From IMG/VR virus record IMGVR_UViG_3300021479_000026, positions 1 to 48,748 of that record: a DNA stretch of 48,748 nt; one strand, given 5' to 3'. This document shows, piece after piece, positions 6,559 to 14,376 of this stretch (positions are counted from its first letter, which is position 1; the number at the start of each line of letters is the position of its first letter). The position numbers and the translations under genes were made by a program. The notes below the pieces were generated by a model, which searched no databases, had not been told where the DNA came from, and was given only the letters and a program-made list of their open reading frames with translations. This DNA comes from a virus.

Positions 6559-7342
6559 AGCCCCACTCCTCCAAAGAGATGTGCGGGTAAATTGTCTGAA
6601 CTAAGCTAGAGAAGTTACAGTCTGCCCCCCATAGTTCCAATCCCTGCAAGGTGGTATCACTCTTACACCGTAGAATCCTCACCCCGAACTGTCCCGTCTC
6701 CTGATTGTGTAGATGCCTTAGCTGTAGTTGGTAGAGATATTCTTGGTCTGCAAACCCCTGCCTCACGTCTTTGCCAGTCCTTATCTGGACTTCCTTACCC
6801 GTGTTATCCAGCTTGGAGTCATACCCATCTTTGAGCTTGTTAGTGGATATGACAACCTTCCCTGAGTCAAATGCCCTAGCAATCATAGCCCGCCTAGCAG
6901 CATTGACAGCCGTATAACGCATGGGGGGAATCTGTTCTAATCGGCCAAACTCAGCTAACCGTTGTAGCTCCCATGAGTCTGAGTCCCCATCAAGTACCAC
7001 AGTACGGGCATCTGGGTTAGCCAATGCCTTCTTATACTCCTCATAGAAGGCTCGCCAATACTCAAGGTACACAGGCTGTGCGACTTGAGTGGCAAGGGGA
7101 ATGGGAATAACCTTGAAAGCATAGTCATCCCGGCGAGTCTTAGGCGGGTTAGGGTTATCAAAGATACCATCGAACCCGCGATCTATGCAGATGACAATAC
7201 CAGGACCGGGAGCAGATAGGGCAAACTCTGTCTTACCTGTGTTAGACCTACCCTCTGTGCCTATAAGGATGTGGCGCTTCTTGCTCCTCACTTGGTTGAT
7301 AGGGAGAAAGCCATCCCGTGCGAAACTTGCAGGTAGAATCAT
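6548..7342 (-). CDS. AAA_24 / Sak4-like RecA-fold ATPase
   Basis: A 264-aa single-domain P-loop ATPase: Walker A GRSNTGKT (31-38) and a Walker B-like strand TVVLDGDSDSW (about 113-123), then a sensor-type stretch VVISTNKLKDGYD. Length and motif order fit the AAA_24 (Sak4) group, phage proteins that promote single-strand annealing or strand exchange, usually with an SSB-like partner. The neighbouring RecB-like nuclease and the unassigned 312-aa protein make a plausible recombination module. Confidence 0.83.
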   Translation of the reverse strand: MILPASFARDGFLPINQVRSKKRHILIGTEGRSNTGKTEFALSAPGPGIVICIDRGFDGIFDNPNPPKTRRDDYAFKVIPIPLATQVAQPVYLEYWRAFYEEYKKALANPDARTVVLDGDSDSWELQRLAEFGRLEQIPPMRYTAVNAARRAMIARAFDSGKVVISTNKLKDGYDSKLDNTGKEVQIRTGKDVRQGFADQEYLYQLQLRHLHNQETGQFGVRILRCKSDTTLQGLELWGADCNFSSLVQTIYPHISLEEWGYGR

Positions 7343-7611
7343 TGGACCTTATCCGTGGTAGCCTTATGTACTAGGTAGTCCAAGAGAGCAGCAAACCCCT
7401 CGAAGTACTTTATCTCGGCACGGATGACAGCCGCTCTAACTTCTGAACTAGGAGCACCAGCCATACACGGGCCACAATTATGCTCGCATCTTACGAACGC
7501 CTCAACTAAAGACTTGAGTCTCTTCCTTTGTTCCAGGGTAAATTCAGCAGTAGGGGGGCTATCGTGATATCTATCAAATGTCTCCCCACTGATTAAATCT
7601 GTGAGATACAT
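7339..7611 (-). CDS. Hypothetical protein, 90 aa
   Basis: I start at ATG 7611 because GGGAGGGG sits directly upstream; a longer frame to 7653 runs further into the nuclease gene. The product is helical with a CEHNCGPC cluster near residue 42 that could bind a metal. It overlaps both neighbours, by 4 bases downstream and 19 upstream. Function unknown. Confidence 0.65.
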   Translation of the reverse strand: MYLTDLISGETFDRYHDSPPTAEFTLEQRKRLKSLVEAFVRCEHNCGPCMAGAPSSEVRAAVIRAEIKYFEGFAALLDYLVHKATTDKVQ

Positions 7612-8204
7612 CGCCCCTCCCGATAATCCCTGTAGTCTCGCAGCATGGCCCAATTATCATCTATCTCATGCTGTGTAAACTCTAATGTCCACTCTTTCAC
7701 CATCGGACGTATGGGCATCTTGTAGTCACCACAAAGAAAGAGGACGTGTATCTTGGCGTAGGTGGTATTCAGCCCCTTGCAATAGGCTTTCACTTGGGTT
7801 AGCCATAACCATTGGCCCCTCATGTCACCCACAGTGTTTATGCTCTTATAGGTGGCTTTCACCTCATGGACCCGTGTAATCATTACACCTCTCTCTACCC
7901 CATCCGGCTGCATGTAGATGCCATCAACACATATCTCCCCCGGATGTTTGAGTATCCCTTTCCTCTTGAGGAACACTCCAAGATAGTATTCCTCCCAACT
8001 TAACCCAATACATATCCGAAGGATAGCTACTGGGTCTGTTATCATCCTCACATCAGACATGCTAGGTTCCTCTATCCCATCTGACTTGAGGACCCCAGTG
8101 CTGAGGGCTATGTCCCGGATGATACCACTGACATGGACCCCTTTACCTCTGGGTATAGAAGGGGGAGGCACGAGTAGCTCAACGTCTTGACAGACAGCTT
8201 CCAT
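7593..8204 (-). CDS. PD-(D/E)XK nuclease, RecB/Cas4-like
   Basis: A 203-aa protein with the core of a PD-(D/E)XK nuclease: Glu residues near 71-72, D94 in ICVDGIYM and EVK at 114-116 in HEVKATYKS. Such phage nucleases process DNA ends for recombination or degrade host DNA. The palindrome-encoded peptide VMIT (107-110) lies in the beta-hairpin between the catalytic Asp and the ExK strand. I see no four-Cys Fe-S cluster of Cas4 type. It lies between the ATPase and the 312-aa protein. Confidence 0.82.
   Translation of the reverse strand: MEAVCQDVELLVPPPSIPRGKGVHVSGIIRDIALSTGVLKSDGIEEPSMSDVRMITDPVAILRICIGLSWEEYYLGVFLKRKGILKHPGEICVDGIYMQPDGVERGVMITRVHEVKATYKSINTVGDMRGQWLWLTQVKAYCKGLNTTYAKIHVLFLCGDYKMPIRPMVKEWTLEFTQHEIDDNWAMLRDYRDYREGRCISQI
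7875..7887. repeat. Palindrome site 6, intragenic
   Basis: TGTAATCATTACA inside the PD-(D/E)XK nuclease gene, read as VMIT between the catalytic D and ExK motifs. Confidence 0.95.
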
Positions 8205-8224
8205 TCCTCCCCCTTCCTTTCCTC

Positions 8225-9163
8225 TTACGCTGGGACTACTGTAGGTCCTGAAACCTTGTAGCCCAGCGGGTTGAGAACTGAGTTGAGTGTGTCATCCGAA
8301 CTGAAGAAAGTGTTGATAACCTTCTGGGCTACTTCCTGCCCATACGTGGTACTCACGGACTTGAAAGTGCTGGTGCGAAGGATGAGCTTCCCTACCCCCT
8401 TAGCATACTGGGGTAGCTCCAACACAGAAGAGATACCTGTGATGGCAGCAGTCTCAGTGTCCTCGGACTGAGCGGCAGGGGCAGTCGAGGCTGGTGCATT
8501 CGCAGTACGCGACACTGCGGGGCGAGTGGCCGCAGCGTGGGCAGCGGTCGGAACCTTCCCGTTGGGCTTTGGGGCTTGTTCCTGAATCCCACCTGTCCCT
8601 TCCCACGGCTTGCCGTCATCCTTAATCTCAGTGACAACAGCAATGGTCTTGGGACCCTGAGTCTCCCCAGCTTCTCCGGTCTTCGACATGAATCCCTTAC
8701 GTTCCTCTGGCTCTGGGACATTAGCCATATGAACGTGGATGCCCTCAAGCACCGACAAGTCATCGCTGAGGATACCCTGTGGGAGTCCACTGTCGTATAG
8801 GGACTTGATGAGGAAGGCCCAGTTGGTTGAGGCATTAGGTGGAGTACCGGGTCCACCAGGAACAGCAACCAACCCTTTGCCCGTCTCTGGGTTAGGCTGC
8901 CATGATTGGTGGGCACTAGTCCCCAGCGAGTAGTGCTGCTCTCTGGGTTCCCCACCGCCAAGTGGAACTAGGGTTATCTTGACTGCGAGCTTGGCCGGAC
9001 CAACCTTCTCACCAGTCTGCTTGGTGGGTTGAAACATCTCAACAGTAAGGTCCGTCCAGCAATAATCGCCTTCAGGTAATACGCCGCCACTGCTGTACGC
9101 GGTCATATCACCAAAGTTAAACCCCGATGAAGGGGGTGATGCTGTCTTTCTGATTGGTGTTGC
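8225..9163 (-). CDS. Hypothetical replication-block protein, possible ssDNA binder, 312 aa
   Basis: The start at ATG 9163 follows AGAGGAGA; an upstream TTG is in frame but unlikely. Residues 1-160 look like a beta-rich domain (YCWTDLTVEMFQ, KLAVKITLVPLGGG). Residues 180-235 are a Pro/Ala/Thr-rich low-complexity linker, and the last 75 residues form a helical domain. A beta-domain plus disordered linker, placed between a helicase and a recombinase, is the layout of a single-strand binding partner, but no SSB motif is plain. The role is inferred from context only. Confidence 0.7.
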   Translation of the reverse strand, partial: ATPIRKTASPPSSGFNFGDMTAYSSGGVLPEGDYCWTDLTVEMFQPTKQTGEKVGPAKLAVKITLVPLGGGEPREQHYSLGTSAHQSWQPNPETGKGLVAVPGGPGTPPNASTNWAFLIKSLYDSGLPQGILSDDLSVLEGIHVHMANVPEPEERKGFMSKTGEAGETQGPKTIAVVTEIKDDGKPWEGTGGIQEQAPKPNGKVPTAAHAAATRPAVSRTANAPASTAPAAQSEDTETAAITGISSVLELPQYAKGVGKLILRTSTFKSVSTTYGQEVAQKVINTFFSSDDTLNSVLNPLGYKVSGPTVVPA

Positions 9164-9206
9164 CATTGTTTCTCCTCTGATTTGAATTTTACTACTATGA
9201 ACCAAG

Positions 9207-9219
9207 TGTAATCATTACA
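9207..9219. repeat. Palindrome site 7, supplies helicase stop
   Basis: TGTAATCATTACA; on the coding strand it provides the TAA stop of the helicase gene (CTG TAA) and then lies 43 bases ahead of the next start codon. Confidence 0.95.
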
Positions 9220-10777
9220 GTGCCTCAGGTGGCTGTGGCACGGTATTGACCATGCGAAAGTGTGAGTGGAACGATTTGGGAGCAAGGTGTCTGTACCGTG
9301 GCAAGAACCACTCCAAATGCCCATCGCAGATAAATCCCTCAGACCTATCGTCTCTACTCCTCATGCTCCTACCAAAGAACTGTACTAGGCTTTGCATCGC
9401 ACCATAAGCACCAAACTCAGGGTCCCACGCTTGCCTAGCCTGTTGAATCTTAGCCCTCCCATCAGGAAATGGAACCTTGGCTATGAACTGCCATTCCGCC
9501 TGTTTCATTGGAAAGTCATATCCAGTCCCTACGCTAGGACTAATCAGTACAGTCCCCGGCCCCGCTGCCCTGAATGCTTCTAGCACATGAGTGATGGACT
9601 CCCCACGCTGATTGGTCATCATCCTATTTCGATGCCTGCTGGCAGCCATAATCTCATCCCGGCGAGCAAAGCTGATAGGGTCAATGATACCCTTACGGTC
9701 CCCACGGCGGGACATTATCTGATCTAACCTAACCCACAGTTGACTCAGGTCCTTTGCCCTTACGTCTACCCGCATGGTGGGGATATAGTAAATGGGGCAC
9801 CGCTTGGAATCGAAGTCACTGTCAAACTCGTAGAAGTCATAGCGGTCCTTGGATAGCCCTAGCATCTGCATGGTCTTGGGGCGCAATGTAGCACTCACGA
9901 TAATGACGCGGGGCTTCCCAAGGAACAGCACACCCTCTGCATACTGCCCCAACCGGACGGCATCGAACTGGAATCCTCTATCCACTTCCTCTACTACCCA
10001 GTTATCATGCCGCCCGGTAGCAATAACCGCGAGCCTCTTGACCAATCTCTTGATATGAAGGAACTGTTTGACCCATGACCCTTTAGGGGACATCTCGCAA
10101 GAGAGCCTGTGCTGCCAGTCCTTCATCTTGTCCTCAGCTATGATCTTGGCGTTGCAAGCCCATCCCTTCCATGACCCGAACTCAGAAGTCTTCATTGGGT
10201 AGGGTAACTCAAGGACCTTCTCTATATCGTCGGGAGTGATTACGAATTGCATAGCCCGCGCCAATGCATCCGGGGCGTCATGGCCCTCATCCAACACAAC
10301 CTGCTCGAAGTGGTCAAGCCACGTATCCCCTTGGGAACGGCTACAGCTAATCCATTTATCGTAGTTGGTGACAACTAAGGGTGAACATGCTGCTCGCATC
10401 TCGGCTTGACTCGATGGGCAGTTGATGGACCCTTTGTAGGGACAGCGGGCAGCATACCCCTCTTGGCAGGAGTAATCATCACGTAGAGCACACGGATAGT
10501 TGCCCCGGCCCCGTATGTCCACCATCCCGCAGGACGCATAGTCATCCATGAGCTGAGTCTGTAAACCTTTGGAGTTGGTCACAACACAGGTGGGTTTCTT
10601 ACTTAGGAGAGCATAAGCTACGTAGGCTGGAGACTTGCCAAAGCCAGTGGGGGCAGACAGTGCAATGAACCTCTTCGGAGATGTAATCATTACACCAATG
10701 GAATGCTCTTGGTTGGACCGCCAGTGGGAAAACTTAGTTGGCAGTCCACAATCTGTGGGGCTAGGCACTTTAGGCAT
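9215..10777 (-). CDS. DinG/XPD-like superfamily 2 helicase with Fe-S cysteines
   Basis: A 520-aa DNA helicase from ATG 10777. Motifs seen: SAPTGFGKS (41-49, Walker A), four cysteines at 96, 104, 112 and 120 typical of the 4Fe-4S insertion of XPD/DinG, VLDEGH (161-166, Walker B), VIIVSATL (motif III) and QFFGRSMRSRDD (motif VI). Such enzymes unwind DNA 5' to 3'. Palindrome site 8 gives VMIT at 29-32, just ahead of the P-loop strand, and site 7 supplies the stop. The ATG lies only a few bases beyond the expected transcription start of its promoter and lacks a ribosome site, so it may be leaderless; an upstream TTG (10813) is a less likely start. Confidence 0.9.
   Translation of the reverse strand: MPKVPSPTDCGLPTKFSHWRSNQEHSIGVMITSPKRFIALSAPTGFGKSPAYVAYALLSKKPTCVVTNSKGLQTQLMDDYASCGMVDIRGRGNYPCALRDDYSCQEGYAARCPYKGSINCPSSQAEMRAACSPLVVTNYDKWISCSRSQGDTWLDHFEQVVLDEGHDAPDALARAMQFVITPDDIEKVLELPYPMKTSEFGSWKGWACNAKIIAEDKMKDWQHRLSCEMSPKGSWVKQFLHIKRLVKRLAVIATGRHDNWVVEEVDRGFQFDAVRLGQYAEGVLFLGKPRVIIVSATLRPKTMQMLGLSKDRYDFYEFDSDFDSKRCPIYYIPTMRVDVRAKDLSQLWVRLDQIMSRRGDRKGIIDPISFARRDEIMAASRHRNRMMTNQRGESITHVLEAFRAAGPGTVLISPSVGTGYDFPMKQAEWQFIAKVPFPDGRAKIQQARQAWDPEFGAYGAMQSLVQFFGRSMRSRDDRSEGFICDGHLEWFLPRYRHLAPKSFHSHFRMVNTVPQPPEAL
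10682..10694. repeat. Palindrome site 8, intragenic
   Basis: TGTAATCATTACA near the 5' end of the helicase gene, translated as VMIT at residues 29-32. Confidence 0.95.
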
Positions 10778-10784
10778 GGTAAGG

Positions 10785-10813
10785 AGGTTACACTCCCGGT
10801 GAAACCGTGTCAA
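10785..10813 (-). promoter_or_regulatory. Sigma70-like promoter of the helicase gene
   Basis: TTGACA (10808-10813), 17 bases, then GTG-TAACCT (-10 at 10785-10790), within the 3' end of the HTH gene. The start codon at 10777 is 7 bases past the -10 box, so the transcript would be essentially leaderless. The -10 match is weak; the -35 phrase GCTTGACACGGTTTCAC matches other promoters here. Confidence 0.5.
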
Positions 10814-11150
10814 GCACTTTTTCAGGCTGAGGCAATCTTTTTTTAGGTGGCCCCTTTATGGGTTTCCGCTTGAGGTAAGGCTTCACATTCATGGTGTGTT
10901 CTTCAAGCCTACGCACGAATGCTTCGAGACTCATCCTGAGAGCCATTGCTATCAGCTTGGCAGACTTAAGGGAGGGCTGTCTCTTCCCAGAGAACAGCAT
11001 GGATAGGTGGGAGATACTGATACCAGTGTAGAGGGCTATGGTACTGAGGTTGATGAATCGTTCACAGAAGAGGACGGAGTAAGAGGTAGGCTTCGATGCT
11101 ATACATCGTTCAGGGCGATATTCTAGGTCTGTTCCAATGCGCCTTTTCAT
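10788..11150 (-). CDS. XRE-like HTH regulator, 120 aa
   Basis: A small DNA-binding protein with a helix-turn-helix at about residues 35-70: STIALYTGISISHLSMLFSG, followed by KRQPSLKSAKLIAMAL, the usual Cro/C1-XRE layout. The C-terminal 40 residues are basic and Pro-rich without a repressor cleavage or dimer domain. It is the first gene of the replication block and has its own promoter directly upstream. It is the most conventional phage-encoded candidate to bind the dispersed palindrome, but no palindrome lies at its own promoter, so it may bind another sequence. Confidence 0.8.
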   Translation of the reverse strand: MKRRIGTDLEYRPERCIASKPTSYSVLFCERFINLSTIALYTGISISHLSMLFSGKRQPSLKSAKLIAMALRMSLEAFVRRLEEHTMNVKPYLKRKPIKGPPKKRLPQPEKVLDTVSPGV

Positions 11151-11159
11151 AGCCTACCT

Positions 11160-11188
11160 ATAGTAGACTAGGTTTCACTACCTGTCAA
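11160..11188 (-). promoter_or_regulatory. Promoter of the HTH gene and replication block
   Basis: TTGACA (11183-11188), 17 bases, TACTAT (11160-11165) on the minus strand. The ATG at 11150 is 9 bases past the -10 box, so the 5' leader is only a few bases. The promoter follows directly after the late-operon terminator. Confidence 0.75.
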
Positions 11189-11200
11189 TAGTCAATATCA

Positions 11201-11241
11201 AATAAAGAATGGGCTGGACCCATGAGCGAAGTCCAGCCCAT
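11201..11241 (-). terminator. Intrinsic terminator of the late operon
   Basis: An 11-bp perfect stem (11209-11219 with 11231-11241) closes an 11-base loop and is followed on the minus strand by TCTTTATTT. It lies 40 bases after the last gene of the long leftward late operon and separates it from the HTH promoter. Confidence 0.8.
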
Positions 11242-11281
11242 ATTCCCATTGCGCGGCGAGGAGTTAACCGGAAGGGAACCT

Positions 11282-11773
11282 CTAAGCCGCCTTCGCTGTT
11301 GGTGGTGCTGGTGTAGATGCTGGCGGCACAGTAATCGCATTCTGCAATGCTACGATGGCATTGACTAGCCCAGCCTTCACTTCAGCACTGACAGTAGCAG
11401 AGCCGGGGAAGTTATTAGCTACCCACTGATCCAGCTCTGGGCCAATCGAGCCTACGACAGCCGCCAACTTCTGTGGATTGGAGGTGGCGCTGGCAACATT
11501 CTGTAAAGCCACTTCACTCACAACTGCCTGTTGGAATATCTTGCCCATGATACCTTGAAAGGTCTGAATGAGAGGGCCTTCAGCCGGAAGAAGCAATGTT
11601 GCCACGTTAGCCACTTGCATCTCCACTTTCTGTACTGCTGGATTGGAGAGCAGACCAACTACATCCTTGAGACCAACGTAGATGGCGCTACCAAGCCGCT
11701 TCAACCAGCTAACATGCTTCACTGGAACTGTGGGGGTGACTGCTGGTGTTACTGGTGGTGCTGTGCTCATCAT
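11282..11773 (-). CDS. Hypothetical Ala/Val-rich protein, 163 aa
   Basis: Last gene of the late operon, with an AGGAGAA ribosome site. The product has Pro/Thr/Val-rich ends around a helical, Ala-rich core (SAIYVGLKDVVGLL, LVNAIVALQNAIT). No signal peptide and no clear membrane helix are seen. Phage proteins of this style occur next to lysis genes, but I do not recognise a named family. Confidence 0.7.
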   Translation of the reverse strand: MMSTAPPVTPAVTPTVPVKHVSWLKRLGSAIYVGLKDVVGLLSNPAVQKVEMQVANVATLLLPAEGPLIQTFQGIMGKIFQQAVVSEVALQNVASATSNPQKLAAVVGSIGPELDQWVANNFPGSATVSAEVKAGLVNAIVALQNAITVPPASTPAPPTAKAA

Positions 11774-11783
11774 TTTCTCCTGT

Positions 11784-12446
11784 TCATTTGTCGAAAAGTA
11801 TACGTGCTTGGGAACCTAACTGCAAAACCGCTTGTAACAACGTCTTAAAGAAACTCTGTGGTGTAGTTAGCCGCTTCTCATAGTACTGCGCGGTCTCTTC
11901 TCCCGCCTTAGTTATTCCTGCCAGATGCTGCGTCGCCTTGCTGGCGTTCTTCATGGCCGTGGCGAGGTTGTCGATGGACGCTTGCACGCTAGGGTTACTT
12001 ACTTGGCGGTCTACGTCAACCAGTGTTTTTTGCGCCTGCTGCGTTGTCGCCAGCATCTGTTTTAGGTTCGCTTGTAGGTCGGCCTGAGACTTCGATAGGT
12101 CTTGGCTTCCCAAGTTGACGGCTGCTGCCAAATTCGGCAACACCGATTCGTTCAATGAGACATCCGTCCGTTTTACAAGTGAATTAAGCGACGCAAGCGT
12201 CTCTTTTGTCGAGGAGAGGGCAAAGGTAGTGGATTCGGATTGTTTTTCGCTCGCGGTTTTCCATGTGTCAGTCGCCTCTTTGAAATTATCCATTGTCTGC
12301 TCTGCTCTGCCAATGAGTGCTGATAGCCGTCGCACATCACTCTCGAACGCAGCCCGCTGGTGCCAAGACTCGTAGGCAATGGGGGCCAGAATCACACACA
12401 GTAGCACTAGAGCTATCAGCTTAAAGACATTGAGAACTTTACTCAT
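11784..12446 (-). CDS. Membrane-anchored coiled-coil protein, 220 aa
   Basis: An N-terminal membrane helix (residues about 8-27, KLIALVLLCVILAPIAY) is followed by roughly 150 residues of heptad-like helix rich in Ala, Gln, Ser and Leu. It would be tethered to the inner membrane with the coil on the other side. ATG 12446 is taken as the start; a TTG three codons earlier overlaps the upstream stop. The layout resembles methyl-accepting-type or spanin-like anchored coils. It sits in the lysis neighbourhood, so a role in lysis or envelope remodelling is possible but unproven. Confidence 0.7.
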   Translation of the reverse strand: MSKVLNVFKLIALVLLCVILAPIAYESWHQRAAFESDVRRLSALIGRAEQTMDNFKEATDTWKTASEKQSESTTFALSSTKETLASLNSLVKRTDVSLNESVLPNLAAAVNLGSQDLSKSQADLQANLKQMLATTQQAQKTLVDVDRQVSNPSVQASIDNLATAMKNASKATQHLAGITKAGEETAQYYEKRLTTPQSFFKTLLQAVLQLGSQARILFDK

Positions 12447-12451
12447 ATCTG

Positions 12452-12613
12452 TCAATGGGGGTGTTGGCTAATGACGATGCTCCACAGATACAGGGCCATT
12501 CCTGCCCATCCAATGTGGATGTTGCTATACCAAGGGCCAGCCGGTCGCCCCGGCCCCCAGAACGACGCAAGTGTACAGCAACCTGCTGCTAGAATCAAAA
12601 AGATGTATGCCAT
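12452..12613 (-). CDS. Small two-helix membrane protein, 53 aa
   Basis: Starts at ATG 12613 after AAAAGGAGAT. Two hydrophobic segments (YIFLILAAGCCTLASFW and MALYLWSIVI) are joined by a Pro/Gly-rich turn, the shape of a small holin or antiholin. It sits between a zinc-ribbon gene and the anchored coiled-coil gene in the lysis region. Confidence 0.6.
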   Translation of the reverse strand: MAYIFLILAAGCCTLASFWGPGRPAGPWYSNIHIGWAGMALYLWSIVISQHPH

Positions 12614-12614
12614 G

Positions 12615-12782
12615 TCAATCTCCTTTTATATTGTCCTTGGGATACTCTGCTATCTGCCGCTTAAACTTGTCTATGCAATCGGGGCATAACTCAGAATCCT
12701 TTGGTGGCTTACCTATGTTGACTTCGATAGCCACCACCTTGCTTTCTGGAAACTGATTCCCACATTCTGGACACTTCCTCAT
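12615..12782 (-). CDS. Small zinc-ribbon protein, 55 aa
   Basis: Starts at ATG 12782, overlapping the upstream stop as TGATG. Two CxxC pairs (CPEC at 4-7, CPDC at about 33-36) form a rubredoxin/zinc-ribbon-type knuckle. Its role is unknown; zinc ribbons of this size are common in phage operons. Confidence 0.6.
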   Translation of the reverse strand: MRKCPECGNQFPESKVVAIEVNIGKPPKDSELCPDCIDKFKRQIAEYPKDNIKGD

Positions 12783-13021
12783 CAACGATTCCCCAAGTCA
12801 GGTCCTCTCGTAATTCCTTCGGCGCAAAGCGGCCCAGTTCGTTCCGCATGACCGTGGGCAGGGAGGTAGCGGCGCTCCGCGTTTATGTTGGCGATGGCTT
12901 TTTGGTTCTCTTCGTGTTTCTTATCGTTGTCCGCCTTAGCGTTCTTGCGATTGGCCCACATGAAGATAAATATGGGCACCGTCGAGCTGAGTACCGTTTC
13001 TGTTATGTGGCCTAAGTCCAT
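12782..13021 (-). CDS. Small membrane protein, 79 aa
   Basis: The start at ATG 13021 follows GAAGGGGA; the longer frame to 13111 overlaps the previous gene and lacks a ribosome site. An N-terminal hydrophobic helix (TVLSSTVPIFIFMWANR) precedes a charged Lys/Asn/Glu-rich coil. It is likely a membrane protein of the lysis cluster. Confidence 0.6.
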   Translation of the reverse strand: MDLGHITETVLSSTVPIFIFMWANRKNAKADNDKKHEENQKAIANINAERRYLPAHGHAERTGPLCAEGITRGPDLGNR

Positions 13022-13038
13022 TGGTCCCCTTCGCTCCT

Positions 13039-13488
13039 CTACGGCTTCACTCTCAAAAGCAACCCGATAAGAGCAATCGCCAAAACCGTAATACTGACCG
13101 CAATCCCCCATGAAGCACTAAAGCCTGAACTCTTGCCCTCGCCTTGACTTCGAGACTCCCGCAAGCTGGCGATTTCCTTATCCAGCCCCTGCTTCATGGC
13201 CTCCATTTTTTCCTGCAAGGCAGTATGGTTCGATGTGTACTCCTGCCTTGGCATGAAGCCACTGGCTTGGTCCGCAAGTGTTTTTCTAAACTCGTTAACG
13301 CTATCGAAGCGTTTTTCAGTGGCAGTCTCGGCCTTGGCAACAGCTTCCTTGCTAGAAGTCAACGCGAGTCCGGTCTTCTCGTCCATCGCTGTGAAGCGGT
13401 CCTCATACCGATGGTCCCGTTCGTCTACCAGTTCCCGCAGCGCATTCAGCTTGGCCTCCAGTACATCAGTCTTCTCACTCTCTGTCAC
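13039..13488 (-). CDS. Coiled-coil protein with C-terminal membrane anchor, 149 aa
   Basis: Residues 1-115 are a charged, heptad-rich helix, and residues about 124-145 (WGIAVSITVLAIALIGLLL) are a tail anchor. This layout is seen in phage proteins beside holins and endolysins; some are named holin-like by position. It overlaps the holin candidate by 4 bases (ATGA). Confidence 0.72.
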   Translation of the reverse strand: MTESEKTDVLEAKLNALRELVDERDHRYEDRFTAMDEKTGLALTSSKEAVAKAETATEKRFDSVNEFRKTLADQASGFMPRQEYTSNHTALQEKMEAMKQGLDKEIASLRESRSQGEGKSSGFSASWGIAVSITVLAIALIGLLLRVKP

Positions 13489-13805
13489 GGCTTAACTTCC
13501 CCAGTCGATACCGTGGTCGTTGTAGTCTGAGGCTTAGAGCTTGGTTGTGCTGTAGTCGTTACCGTTACGCTAGCATCCAAAACTGCCGGGAGTGGGCTGT
13601 TCTTTAGATAGAAGGCAACTGAGATAAGCCCGTGCATCGCAAAGGAAACATAGAACAGCATGAGAAACGAGTGGAAGCCGTCATGGATATTCACTTGACC
13701 GGGCAGCGCCACGATACCGGAGATTGCGGTTACAACTCCACCAGCCCCACCCCCAATGAGTCCAGCGAGTAGGCCATAGAGCCACGGCTGCCAAGCTAAT
13801 TTCAT
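13485..13805 (-). CDS. Putative holin, 106 aa
   Basis: Two hydrophobic helices (LYGLLAGLIGGGAGGVVTAISGIVAL and SFLMLFYVSFAMHGLISVAFYL, about residues 9-34 and 46-67) are followed by a hydrophilic Thr/Ser/Pro tail. Size, topology and position directly after the endolysin gene fit a holin that forms the inner-membrane lesion for lysis. Palindrome site 9 lies in the gap between the endolysin stop and this ATG, and AAGGTGA is the ribosome site. Confidence 0.7.
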   Translation of the reverse strand: MKLAWQPWLYGLLAGLIGGGAGGVVTAISGIVALPGQVNIHDGFHSFLMLFYVSFAMHGLISVAFYLKNSPLPAVLDASVTVTTTAQPSSKPQTTTTTVSTGEVKP

Positions 13806-13825
13806 CTTTTCACCTTAGACCAAAG

Positions 13826-13838
13826 TGTAATCATTACA
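13826..13838. repeat. Palindrome site 9, extended
   Basis: TGTAATCATTACA within the 19-bp perfect palindrome AAGTGTAATCATTACACTT, between the endolysin stop and the holin start. Confidence 0.95.
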
Positions 13839-13840
13839 CT

Positions 13841-14269
13841 TCACTTACCGGAGAATTCCTGTTCCTCCGCTATACGGCGGCGTAGTAACCCAGCCACTAC
13901 CACTCCACCGGCATGTGACCACTTTTCGAACTGTTGGGCAGCCTGCTCGAAGTCCCCCGTATTAACCAATTCAAGTAGGGATGAATGCTCAAAGTTACCA
14001 GACCCTACGTTGAACACGAAGTCTACCAGAGCGTCGAATTGGGTCTGGGTTAGTGGGATGGTGACGTGATTATTAACAACACTCTCAGCCCATTGCACAT
14101 CCTGTTCAAGCCATTGCTCTGCTTGCTCTTGGGTACAGGTATCACCCTCATGGACACCCTCTGCGTGGCCATAACCAATCGTCCATCGGCCAACTTGGTC
14201 CTGATAGGCCACTAACCTCACACCCTCAAAAGACTCTGTGAGGGCTAACCCCGCTTTGCTGTAGACCAC
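13841..14269 (-). CDS. Endolysin, GH24 lysozyme (T4/lambdoid R type)
   Basis: A glycoside hydrolase family 24 muramidase that cuts peptidoglycan between MurNAc and GlcNAc. The catalytic E, D and T lie in LTESFEG, LVAYQDQVG and RWTIGYGH near the N-terminus; the C-terminal lobe has the usual FDALVDFVFNVG. From GTG 14269, after a G-rich ribosome site, it is 142 aa, a typical length; the longer frame to 14332 would start inside the promoter. No signal peptide or anchor, so it needs a holin. It is the first gene after its own promoter at 14323-14351. Confidence 0.9.
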   Translation of the reverse strand: MVYSKAGLALTESFEGVRLVAYQDQVGRWTIGYGHAEGVHEGDTCTQEQAEQWLEQDVQWAESVVNNHVTIPLTQTQFDALVDFVFNVGSGNFEHSSLLELVNTGDFEQAAQQFEKWSHAGGVVVAGLLRRRIAEEQEFSGK

Positions 14270-14322
14270 AACCCACCCCCCATCACCACGGCCCCCTATT
14301 TCTGTTTGGCCACCTAACTTCG

Positions 14323-14351
14323 ATTTTAGCACGAATCAAAAAGGTTGTCAA
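14323..14351 (-). promoter_or_regulatory. Strong extended -10 promoter for the lysis genes
   Basis: TTGACA (14346-14351), 17 bases, TGC-TAAAAT (-10 at 14323-14328). The stretch GTGCTAAAATCGAAGTTA is identical to that of the promoter at 23152-23181. It would drive endolysin, holin and the downstream membrane genes apart from the long late transcript. Confidence 0.85.
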
Positions 14352-14376
14352 GTGTTATTTCAGGATTTGTTTTGGG

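Noticed and set aside
10481-10500. Palindrome-like GAGTAATCATCAC
   Set aside because: Only half of the site matches (TAATCAT); it lies in the helicase coding sequence and is counted as background.
10778-10800. AAGGAGG on the plus strand near 10781
   Set aside because: No start codon at a usable distance opens more than about 15 codons rightward; it is the complement of the sequence before the helicase start.
12782-13111. Longer 109-codon frame
   Set aside because: The first 30 codons overlap the upstream coiled-coil gene and lack a ribosome site; ATG 13021 with GAAGGGGA is a better start.
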